A program made the position numbers and the translations under genes. DNA of 26,778 nt, taken from assembly GCA_018673255.1 (NCBI GenBank), contig JABHDC010000075.1:1-26778 (forward strand). Direction: 5' to 3'. Shown piece by piece: positions 6,818-14,039 of this stretch; positions within the stretch are counted from its first letter, which is position 1, and every line of letters begins with the position of its first letter. The notes below the pieces were generated by a model. It made no database searches, was not told where the DNA came from, and saw only the letters and a program-made list of their open reading frames with translations. Source of the stretch: Gemmatimonadota bacterium. GTDB taxonomy: Bacteria; Latescibacterota; UBA2968; UBA8231.

Positions 6818-8061
6818 TCTCCCCACCACTCTTCTCCCTCAGCGAGGTGGGCCTGCGCGACGTCCGGATTCAGCTCAATACCGAGGCCCGGGCCCTCAGG
6901 AACGGCCACGTGGCCGCCATCGATGACGGGCCCGTCGTGAAGGATCAGATCCTCCCACCAGTCCAGGTCTGCGCCAGCGCGCTCGATCATCGAGAAACCG
7001 CGGATCGTTGCGGCCACGACCACCGAGGCAACGGTGCCCACGACACTGGCTGGATTGTGGGCCGCCACCTTCAGATAGTGGAGATCGGCGTGATCGGCGA
7101 TCCGTTTGGTTTCCAGGAACCCACCTGATTTCGGGATGTCGATGTGAACGATGTGAGTCCCTCCTTCTTCGATGAAGGGCCGGAACTCGTGACGTCCATA
7201 GAGATTCTCGCCCATGCAGATCGGCACGGGCGAACGTTGGGTCAACCGCACCCAGGCGGGGGCAAAGGCCACCGGCAGGGGATCTTCCAGCCAGCAGGGC
7301 CGCCAGGGCGCGACACGCTCGGCCAGGGCAATCGCGTCGGGTAAGTCGAGAGCCCAGTGGCAGTGGACGGCGATATCGACGTCATCGCCGAGACCGTCAC
7401 GCAGATTGGCCATCTGCCGTTCGGCGCGACGCAGGTCCGCTGCTGACAAGCTACGTCCCAGTGGCTGATGTCCTGGTTCTTTGAACTCCGGGTCATAACG
7501 CTGCCACATGGAATCGACATCGAGGGTCTTGATCGCCGTCCAACCCGTCTCCACCATCTGCGACGCCCACTCGTTGCAGGCCCCCGGGTCATCGGCATCG
7601 GGCGGCATGCAGGTCCGGTAGAGGCGCACCTTGTCCCGAAACCTGCCGCCCAGAAGTTGGCACGTCGACAGCCCTGTGAGTTTGCCTGCCAGATCCCACA
7701 GGGCGATCTCGAGACCGCTGATCGCTGCCATGACCAGCCCATTCTGAGTGTGCGTTCCTGCCCACTGCGTCGTCAGCATGGTGATCAGTCGGTCGATATC
7801 GAGTGGGTTCTCCCCGACCAGTCGTGGTGTCAGAAGATCGTCGAGCACGGGCCGCAGACCGGTACCCCAATAGGCCTCGCCGAGCCCCCAGACGCCCTGG
7901 TCGGTATCGATGCGGATCAGGTTCCAGACGCTGACTGGATCGTTGCTGCCATACGGATCCAGACGTAACAGACGCACTCCGGTGATACGGGCTTCGATTC
8001 CCAATGGTTTCCTCGCGACAGAGTTGCTCCGGTCTTCGCTATTGAGATAATACTCAGACAC
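6814..8061 (-). CDS. Mandelate racemase/muconate lactonizing (enolase superfamily) enzyme, sugar-acid dehydratase-like
   Basis: Up to 415 residues from a GTG at 8061 that has no visible ribosome site. A TTG at 8004, preceded by GAGGAAA, would give 396 residues starting right at the family's first strand (ARITGVRLLRL), and may be the true start. The N-terminal capping domain is followed by the barrel: WLEDP (Glu259), MGEN (Glu285), HIDIPKSGG (Asp308) and AAHNP (His335). The His on the eighth strand and the general pattern fit galactonate/mannonate-dehydratase-type members, which dehydrate sugar acids using Mg2+. The usual first ligand, the Asp of a VDxHG-like motif, appears to be His233 in VHCHW. 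The gene overlaps the next by 4 bases. The substrate is not predictable. Confidence 0.87.
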   Translation of the reverse strand: MSEYYLNSEDRSNSVARKPLGIEARITGVRLLRLDPYGSNDPVSVWNLIRIDTDQGVWGLGEAYWGTGLRPVLDDLLTPRLVGENPLDIDRLITMLTTQWAGTHTQNGLVMAAISGLEIALWDLAGKLTGLSTCQLLGGRFRDKVRLYRTCMPPDADDPGACNEWASQMVETGWTAIKTLDVDSMWQRYDPEFKEPGHQPLGRSLSAADLRRAERQMANLRDGLGDDVDIAVHCHWALDLPDAIALAERVAPWRPCWLEDPLPVAFAPAWVRLTQRSPVPICMGENLYGRHEFRPFIEEGGTHIVHIDIPKSGGFLETKRIADHADLHYLKVAAHNPASVVGTVASVVVAATIRGFSMIERAGADLDWWEDLILHDGPVIDGGHVAVPEGPGLGIELNPDVAQAHLAEGEEWWGE

Positions 8062-8281
8062 GGGTCGATTTAAGAGTTGAAAGTTACTAGATAAAGGACT
8101 TGCTTCGATCGACGACTCTGAGTGGCCCCACGGAAGACCAGCTTACATAAGGCCTTGGCGCGGCGTGCGCCTGCACACATAGAGTGAAGGATTACGGATC
8201 GCGAGAAAGACTTCCGCATCGCCATCCGCGGCGCCCACGATACCGAGGGCGCAGACGAACACTTGAGAAGGGACGAGAACA

Positions 8282-9331
8282 ATGTCACAGAACGACCCGC
8301 ATGGTGGCCAAAGAGGGCCCGTACCCAATCCCGGGGCAGAATTCGATCTCCTGATTCGACAGGTCACAGACCGGATCAAGCGGAGCCTGCCAGGCGGCGG
8401 CTCAGGAAGCAGCATCCTTCTGCTGGGCCTCATTCTGCTGGGGGCCTGGACGACGATCTACACCGTACCGAGTGACTCCGTTGCGGTCGTGCAGCGCTTC
8501 GGTCGGTATGTGGACACCGTTCCTGCGGGGCTACACTTCAAACTGCCCCTGGGTATCGATCTGGCAACGATCGTACCCGTCAAGCGCCAGTTGAAGCAGG
8601 AGTTCGGTTTCACGACACCGGGCAGTACCGACAGATACCAGAGCCCACGTGCCCGCAATGACCGGCGCGAAACCCAGATGGTCACGGGCGATCTGAACGC
8701 TGCCCTGGTGGAATGGGTCGTGCAATACCGCATTTCCGATCCGGTGAAGTATCTCTTTGAGGTGCGCGAACCCGGCGAGACCCTGCGTTACGTGTCAGAG
8801 TCGGTGATGCGCGAGGTCGTCGGTGATCGCACGGTGGATGAGGTGATCACCATCGGTCGACAGGAGATCGAGTCGGAGGCGCTGGTCAAAATGCAGGCCC
8901 TGTCGACCCGGTACGAAATGGGGCTCAGCATCGACCAGGTGCAGTTGAAGAACATCAACCCGCCTGTCCCGGTGCAGGAGTCTTTCAACGAAGTCAATCA
9001 AGCGCAGCAAGAGAAAGAGAAGCTGATCAACGAGGCCCGGCGCGACTACAACAAGGTGATTCCCCTGGCCGAAGGCGAGAAGGATCAGCGGATCCGCGAG
9101 GCGGACGGTTACCGGCTCAAGCGGATCAACGAAGCTGAGGGTGATGTGGCTCGATTCAACTCGCTGCTGGCACAATACAGCAAGGCCCCTGAGGTCACGC
9201 GGCGCCGCATCTATGTAGAAACCTTGCAAGAGGTGATGCCCACCCTGCGCTCGAAGATCATCATCGACTCCCAGACGCAGAGCATCCTTCCCTTCCTGGA
9301 TCTAGACGCAAAGGGCGGAGAGCCACAATGA
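8282..9331 (+). CDS. hflK: HflK, SPFH-domain membrane protease modulator
   Basis: 349 residues; AAGGGA lies about 9 nt before the ATG. A short Gly/Pro-rich cytoplasmic N-terminus leads to one membrane segment (about residues 43-61, SSILLLGLILLGAWTTIY). The SPFH/band-7 domain follows (VQRFGRYVDTVPAGLHFKLP, and VVQYRISDPVKYLFEVREP). A charged helical region carries EVNQAQQEKEKLINEARRDY and the tail ends ILPFLDL. With HflC it forms a large multimeric cage that surrounds the FtsH AAA protease in the inner membrane and modulates degradation of membrane proteins. E. coli HflK is about 70 residues longer, mostly in its N-terminal Gly-rich region. The stop overlaps the hflC start (ATGA). Confidence 0.95.
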   Translation: MSQNDPHGGQRGPVPNPGAEFDLLIRQVTDRIKRSLPGGGSGSSILLLGLILLGAWTTIYTVPSDSVAVVQRFGRYVDTVPAGLHFKLPLGIDLATIVPVKRQLKQEFGFTTPGSTDRYQSPRARNDRRETQMVTGDLNAALVEWVVQYRISDPVKYLFEVREPGETLRYVSESVMREVVGDRTVDEVITIGRQEIESEALVKMQALSTRYEMGLSIDQVQLKNINPPVPVQESFNEVNQAQQEKEKLINEARRDYNKVIPLAEGEKDQRIREADGYRLKRINEAEGDVARFNSLLAQYSKAPEVTRRRIYVETLQEVMPTLRSKIIIDSQTQSILPFLDLDAKGGEPQ

Positions 9332-10290
9332 AAGCCAAACAGATTGCCATCTCCGTTGTTTTGATCATCGGTGCCTACCTCGTGATGAGTTCACTCTACA
9401 CGGTGGGCGAAGTGGAACAGGTGATCATCACCCAGTTCGGCAAGCCCGTCGGCGCACCGGTGACGACGGCGGGGCTGAAGTTCAAGGTGCCCTTCATTCA
9501 GGACGTCAATCCGATCGACAAGCGGGTTCTGGAATGGGATGGAAACCCCTCGGATATGCCGACGAAGGACAAGCTGTATATCTCCGTCGACCTCTTTGCC
9601 CGCTGGCGAATCACCGATCCCCTCCAGTATTTCCTGCGGCTGCGGGATGAGCGCAGTGCTCAGTCGCGCCTGGATGACATTCTGGGTAGTGAAACCCGCA
9701 ATGCCGTCGCCAAGCATGAGTTGATCGAGATCATCCGCACCACCATCGACCGCGTACCCCTGCGCGACGCGCTGCTGACCGAAGCTGAGCGCGAGTTGAA
9801 GATGGGCACGCTCGTGCCGATTACGAAGGGACGGCAGCTGGTTGAACAGGAGATTTTCGCCGCCGCCGCGGCGAAGGTCGAGGTCTTTGGTATCGAGTTG
9901 CTCGACATCCGTTTCAAGCGCATCAACTACAACGAGAGTGTGCGGCCGAAGATCTACGACCGCATGATCAGCGAGCGACGTCAGATTGCCGAGCGCTTCC
10001 TGTCCGAGGGCAACGGCGAGGCGGCCAGAATTCGCGGTAACCGCGTGCGTGATCTGAACAAGATCCAGTCGGAAGCCTACAGGGAGGTTGAGGAAATCCG
10101 CGGCGTCGCAGATGCGCGGGCCACAGAGATCTACGCCGGGGCCTACAACCAGAGCCGCGAGGCGGTGGAGTTCTATGAGTTCACCCGGACGATGCAGTCC
10201 TACCAGGCGATGATCTCGCAGAACACGACCCTTGTGCTCTCCACTGACAGCGACCTGTTCAAGTTCCTGAAGGGTATGTCACCGGACTAG
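9328..10290 (+). CDS. hflC: HflC, SPFH-domain membrane protease modulator
   Basis: 320 residues, close to the usual length. An N-terminal membrane anchor (about residues 6-24, IAISVVLIIGAYLVMSSLY) is followed by the SPFH domain (VEQVIITQFGKPVGAP, then GLKFKVPFIQDVNPIDKRVL) and a helical region with SERRQIAERFLSEGNGEAARIRG. This is HflC, the partner of HflK in the FtsH-associated complex. The ATG overlaps the hflK TGA by 4 bases, which fits the fixed stoichiometry of the two subunits. A strong hairpin follows the stop. Confidence 0.95.
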   Translation: MKAKQIAISVVLIIGAYLVMSSLYTVGEVEQVIITQFGKPVGAPVTTAGLKFKVPFIQDVNPIDKRVLEWDGNPSDMPTKDKLYISVDLFARWRITDPLQYFLRLRDERSAQSRLDDILGSETRNAVAKHELIEIIRTTIDRVPLRDALLTEAERELKMGTLVPITKGRQLVEQEIFAAAAAKVEVFGIELLDIRFKRINYNESVRPKIYDRMISERRQIAERFLSEGNGEAARIRGNRVRDLNKIQSEAYREVEEIRGVADARATEIYAGAYNQSREAVEFYEFTRTMQSYQAMISQNTTLVLSTDSDLFKFLKGMSPD

Positions 10291-10331
10291 CCGTTCCTCG
10301 AAAGCACGCTGAGTCGTCAGACTCTTCACGC

Positions 10332-10377
10332 CGGGCCCCGATCCCATTGCAGACAACCTGCTGGCGATCGGGGCCCG
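10332..10377. terminator. Perfect 12-bp inverted repeat between convergent hflC and ABC permease genes
   Basis: CGGGCCCCGATC (10332-10343) and its exact reverse complement (10366-10377) enclose 22 nt. Within them GCAG/CTGC (10349-10352 with 10358-10361) can add a 4-bp tip with loop ACAAC. The position between converging genes fits a two-way terminator, although the sequence after either arm has only short T-rich stretches. Confidence 0.55.
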
Positions 10378-10380
10378 TTG

Positions 10381-11676
10381 TCATGGCTGGCGGATCCATC
10401 GCACCAGTTCGCGCAGACCCGGCTTCTTGCCATACATGAGGATCCCCACGCGATAGATCCGACCGGCAATCCAGCTGACGCCGAGGAAGCTGCTGAAGAG
10501 CAGGACCAGGGACAGGATACTTTGCCAAACGGGCACATCGGTCACGGCGATGCGGATCAGGGCGGAGACCGGAGAGGTCAGGGGGATCATCGACATCGTG
10601 ACAGAGAGCGTCGAATCCGGATTCTCGACTTGTGCGACCAGTGTGTACATGGCAACGATGATCGGCAAGACGACGGGAATCACGAATCCCTGCGCATCCT
10701 GCTGGCTCTCGACCATCGATCCGATCGCGGCGTAGAGACTGGCATATAGCAGGTACCCGCCGAGGAAGTAGAGGACCAGCCAGACGAACATGCTGGCGGG
10801 GAAGCTGGGCAGGCTGATATCGGCGGCTTCCAGCAACTGGGCAGTCGAAGCGGTGTTGGAGAGCGCGTACTGGGCAGGGTCGAGGAACATCGCGATCACC
10901 GTACCGGCAGCAAGACTGATGCACAACAGCAGAAGAGACCAGAAGAGTAACTGAGTTAACCCCATGGCGCCGATTCCGATGACCTTGCCGAGCATGAGAT
11001 GGAAGGGTTTGACGGCGGAGATCACGACCTCGACCACCCGGCTCGATTTCTCGTCGATGACGCCTTGCATGACGACGGACCCATAGATGAGCATCATCAT
11101 GACGATGAGCATGCCCATGCCGATGCCCAGAGCGATGAACAGTCGCGTACCGCCGGCTTCCTCGCCTTCATCGGTGAGCTTCACCATCCGCAGAGAGACA
11201 TTTGCCTGCAAGGCCTGTATGACGGCAGGATCCAGATTCTGCCGGCGCATGCGTTCCTCCTCGACGACGCCCTCGATGCGTCGTTCTATCCGACCTTCGA
11301 GGATGGCCCCACCGCCGTCTTCGGCGTAGTAGGCGATCTGTCCCTCGCCTTCCACCGACCCGGGTGGGAGGACGAGATATCCACTGTAGTCCCCTTGAGT
11401 GACGGCCACACGCAGAGAGTCAATCGAATCCTGTGTGAGGATGAACCGCAGGCCTTCGTCCGAGGTGGACTCAAGGGCCGCACCGAGTACGCCCGTGGAG
11501 TCCACGACGGCGATGTCGCGTCCCTTGTCCTGCTTGAAGGCGGATGCCGACAGCAAAGCGATGACCCCGATGAAGGCGACGATGAACAGAGGCAGCAACA
11601 GGGTCGTCACGATGAATCCGCGCGATGTGACCCGCCGCAGATATTCGCTCTTGGCGATGATCCAGATGTTGTCCAT
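10381..11676 (-). CDS. ABC-2 type transporter permease (NatB-like)
   Basis: 431 residues. The architecture is that of NatB/ABC-2 permeases: a first membrane segment near the N-terminus (TTLLLPLFIVAFIGVIALL), a large soluble loop of about 130 residues, then a cluster of at least five membrane segments, including LFIALGIGMGMLIVMMMLIY, LLFWSLLLLCISLAAGTVIA, FVWLVLYFLGGYLLYASLYA and a last one near LLFSSFLGVSW. EKSSRVVEVVISAVKPFHLM is the conserved coupling stretch that contacts the ATPase. It begins 4 nt after the ATPase stop, so the two form one exporter operon. NatAB exports Na+; other relatives export drugs or lipids, so the substrate is open. Confidence 0.9.
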   Translation of the reverse strand: MDNIWIIAKSEYLRRVTSRGFIVTTLLLPLFIVAFIGVIALLSASAFKQDKGRDIAVVDSTGVLGAALESTSDEGLRFILTQDSIDSLRVAVTQGDYSGYLVLPPGSVEGEGQIAYYAEDGGGAILEGRIERRIEGVVEEERMRRQNLDPAVIQALQANVSLRMVKLTDEGEEAGGTRLFIALGIGMGMLIVMMMLIYGSVVMQGVIDEKSSRVVEVVISAVKPFHLMLGKVIGIGAMGLTQLLFWSLLLLCISLAAGTVIAMFLDPAQYALSNTASTAQLLEAADISLPSFPASMFVWLVLYFLGGYLLYASLYAAIGSMVESQQDAQGFVIPVVLPIIVAMYTLVAQVENPDSTLSVTMSMIPLTSPVSALIRIAVTDVPVWQSILSLVLLFSSFLGVSWIAGRIYRVGILMYGKKPGLRELVRWIRQP

Positions 11677-11680
11677 GGTG

Positions 11681-12625
11681 TCAGGCGCCGGCTGTCGTGG
11701 TGGGGGTCTGGGAGAGATCCTGCTCGCCTACGACCTGCACAAAGACCTCCTGGAGAGGTGGTTCATCGAGCTCGAAGCGGGTGATATTCTTCACATGGGC
11801 CAGGGCAGTCTCCAGCACCAATCGCTCACTGGTACCCTCCAGGAGACGGAGTTGGACCTGGTGGTGACTGAGACTCAGCGTCCGTACGAGTCCCTGTTCG
11901 GACAGAGATTGGGCGAAACCCGGGTCGCCCTCGAAATCGATGGTGACCGTGTTCTTGCCGAAGCGTTGCTTGACCTCACGCAGCCCTCCCTGCAACAGGA
12001 CCCTGCCCTGAGATATGAGGCAGACATCATCGCACAGCTGTTCAACCTGCTCCATGCGGTGGGAGGCGAACAGGATGGTGCGCCCCTCGGACTTCAGTTC
12101 GAGGATGATCTCCTTCAGCAACTCGGCATTGATCGGGTCCAGACCCGTGAAGGGTTCGTCGAGGATGAGCAGACTCGGCTCATGCAGAACGGTGGCGATG
12201 AACTGAACTTTTTGCTGCATGCCCTTCGACAGCTCATCGGCCTTCTTGTCCCACCAGTCGTCGGCGTCCAGTCGCTCCAGCCACATATGGGCACGCTGTC
12301 GCGCCTCGGCGGCAGGCACGCCTCTCAATGCAGCCAGATACATCAGCTGTTCGCCGATCTTCATCTTGGTATAGAGACCCCGCTCCTCCGGCAGGTAACC
12401 GATCAGACGCTGGCTCCATGGACCCACGGGTTTGGCGTCCAGGAGCACGGCCCCCTCGTCCGGCACGGTGATGTAGGTAATCATCCGGATGGTCGAGGTC
12501 TTGCCCGCACCATTGGGCCCGAGCAGGCCGAGGATGCGACCGGGTTGGGCTCCGAGAGAGACATTGTCTACGGCTGTGACGGTATCGTATCGCTTCGTGA
12601 CGCCGTCGACGCTGAGTACCGCCAT
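11681..12625 (-). CDS. ABC transporter ATP-binding protein (NatA-like)
   Basis: 314 residues; GGAGAC precedes the ATG. All ATPase motifs are present: Walker A GPNGAGKT 36-43, ABC signature LSKGM 132-136 (Lys in place of the usual Gly at the third position), Walker B LLILDEP 152-158 and switch His189 in FASHRMEQ. The roughly 80-residue C-terminal extension (KQRFGKNTVTIDFEGDP onward) is the regulatory domain common in NatA/ABC-2 exporters. It powers the permease encoded 4 nt downstream, at the cytoplasmic face of the inner membrane. Confidence 0.93.
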   Translation of the reverse strand: MAVLSVDGVTKRYDTVTAVDNVSLGAQPGRILGLLGPNGAGKTSTIRMITYITVPDEGAVLLDAKPVGPWSQRLIGYLPEERGLYTKMKIGEQLMYLAALRGVPAAEARQRAHMWLERLDADDWWDKKADELSKGMQQKVQFIATVLHEPSLLILDEPFTGLDPINAELLKEIILELKSEGRTILFASHRMEQVEQLCDDVCLISQGRVLLQGGLREVKQRFGKNTVTIDFEGDPGFAQSLSEQGLVRTLSLSHHQVQLRLLEGTSERLVLETALAHVKNITRFELDEPPLQEVFVQVVGEQDLSQTPTTTAGA

Positions 12626-12784
12626 GCCTTGTCTCCAGTGGGGCGTTGTGAGGTTGGGTGGCTTCTGGTGCCAAACGTAGACGATGAGGTGGACCGGGAA
12701 TAGACCCCGTGTGGGCTCGCATCGTCTATCTCAAGTGGATATTGTTCTGCGAAGAAGGCATTCGCGAGATCATCAATCCATCGG

Positions 12785-12790
12785 TAGGAG
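12785..12790 (+). promoter_or_regulatory. Ribosome binding site that fixes the start of the AhpD-like gene
   Basis: TAGGAG lies 8 nt before the ATG at 12799. The frame is open further upstream to a GTG at 12709, but that has no comparable site and would add 30 residues that do not fit the fold. Confidence 0.6.
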
Positions 12791-12798
12791 AATCATGT

Positions 12799-13914
12799 AT
12801 GCCTTTTGACTATGGCGCCGCGGCAATTGAGATCCGCCCAGACATCCCCCAAGCCTACTGTGAATATTGGCAGACGCTGGCGAAGCCCGGTGCCTGGTGG
12901 CGTGGAGTGCAGCGCGTGGCCATTGCGAGGGAAACGCGCAACGCCATCACCTGCGAATTCTGTCTCGAGCGTAAGGAGGCCTTGTCTCCCTATGGCTCAA
13001 AGGGCAGCCATGATCATGCGACTGACCTGAGTGAGATCGCTATCGATGCAGTCCACCGCATTGTCACAGACCAGGCCCGCATCACCCGCCAATGGATCGA
13101 TGACAATGCGGCAGGCGATCTGGGGAAGCCGGCCTATGTCGAATTGGTTGGGATCGTCGTCGCGGTATTCTCGATCGATGAGTTTCATCGTGCTCTTGAT
13201 CTGCCATTGGAACCACTACCGGAACCACAGCCAGGGGAGCCCAGCCACTACGTGCCGGCGCACCTGAGTGACGACGTCGGTTTCGTACCTATGGTCGCGA
13301 TGGATGGTGCCGTTGGGCCTGAGGCTGATCTATGGGGGCCGCGTGGCTCAGCCAATGTTGTGCGAGCTCTATCCCTGGCACCCGATGCGCTGCGTGATTG
13401 GGTGAAGATCGGGGATGCGCAATATCTCTCCTTCGAAGGCATGGGCAACTTTGGCCAGCCTGAGAATCGCACGATCAATCGCATGCAAATTGAGCTTGTT
13501 GCGGGGAGGGTGTCCTCCATCAACGAGTGCTTCTACTGAACCAGCGCACATGCCACGATGCTCCGTGTGAGCTCACAGAACACCAATACTGACATCAATC
13601 TCCAGGGCATCAATGGCGATGCGGAAGCCGCCGCGACGGGGGTGGAATATGGCGCTGAGTTGATGGCATTTGCCGAGGCGCTCGCGAGGCGGGATGCTGC
13701 AGGCCTCAACCACGCCCGCCGATCGCTGCGCGAGGCTGCGGGAGATGAAGTGCTCGTGGATGCCGCCGGAGTTGCGGCGAACTTCCAACGCATGGTGCGT
13801 ATTGCCGATGCGACGGGGATTCCCGTGGATAATATGGAAGCCGAGTTGGGTCAGTCCGTCAGGGCAGAGTTGGAGCTGGAGCGCTTTGTAAGCGCCAGGA
13901 ATTCTCTTGGCTAG
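12799..13914 (+). CDS. AhpD-like (alkylhydroperoxidase/CMD family) selenoprotein read through in-frame TGA
   Basis: Read through the TGA at 13537-13539 as selenocysteine, the product is 371 residues with Sec247. The C-terminal half carries the AhpD active-site pattern in order: Glu232, Cys244, Sec247, His251 (QIELVAGR, then ECFY-U-TSAH). These spacings equal Glu118/Cys130/Cys133/His137 of mycobacterial AhpD, with Sec at the peroxidatic Cys. The frame after the TGA continues as family sequence (NFQRMVRIADATGIPVD). The N-terminal half has a second motif, C52-E-F-C55, in NAITCEFCLERKEALSP, suggesting a duplicated AhpD-like domain. The likely role is thiol-dependent peroxide reduction. AhpD-like selenoproteins are established; this identification is mine from sequence. 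Alternatives are a nonsense mutation or sequencing error. The downstream frame's own first ATG (13558) has no ribosome site, so two separate genes are unlikely. No neighbour is clearly related. Confidence 0.8.
13537..13572 (+). promoter_or_regulatory. In-frame UGA (Sec) followed by candidate bacterial SECIS hairpin
   Basis: After the TGA (13537-13539), 13544-13552 pairs with 13564-13572. The stem is 9 positions long with one G-A mismatch (13546/13570) and one G-T pair (13551/13565), around an 11-nt loop containing G13557 and G13560. An alternative inner stem, CACG/CGTG (13554-13557 with 13564-13567), gives a 6-nt loop with G13560, 21 nt after the UGA. Bacterial SECIS elements bind SelB and lie immediately 3' of the UGA within the coding region, with a G in a small apical loop about 16-37 nt away; this fits. 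Confidence 0.6.
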
Positions 13915-13971
13915 GCAACACAGAGCCCCTCGCGCTTGCCAGGTATACACCAGACGCACACAATAGTCTCA

Positions 13972-13995
13972 CTGATGCGGTCTATCCGCAGCCAG
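13972..13995 (+). terminator. Small hairpin downstream of the selenoprotein gene
   Basis: TGCGG (13976-13980), loop TCTAT, CCGCA (13986-13990), with possible outer CTG/CAG pairing across an internal loop. It lies 58 nt after the stop and 45 nt before the antiporter start. It could be a weak terminator or a leader structure. There is no T-run. Confidence 0.2.
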
Positions 13996-14039
13996 CAGCG
14001 AATTATCTCCTTTGACATGACCGGACAGGAACTGACTCC

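Noticed and set aside
8043..8048. TATTAT on the minus strand as a -10 box for the dehydratase-like gene
   Set aside because: No fitting -35 was found, and it lies inside the reading frame if the GTG at 8061 is used. It remains possible only if the TTG start is real.
11399..12703. Long plus-strand open frame of 434 codons
   Set aside because: It lies antisense to the ABC ATPase and permease, whose motifs are unmistakable. It is an antisense by-product of G+C-rich coding.
13558..13914. Separate small gene of 119 codons after the AhpD-like frame
   Set aside because: It is in the same frame as 12799-13539, has no ribosome site, and its sequence is the missing C-terminal part of the AhpD-like family. 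Read-through of the TGA explains it better.
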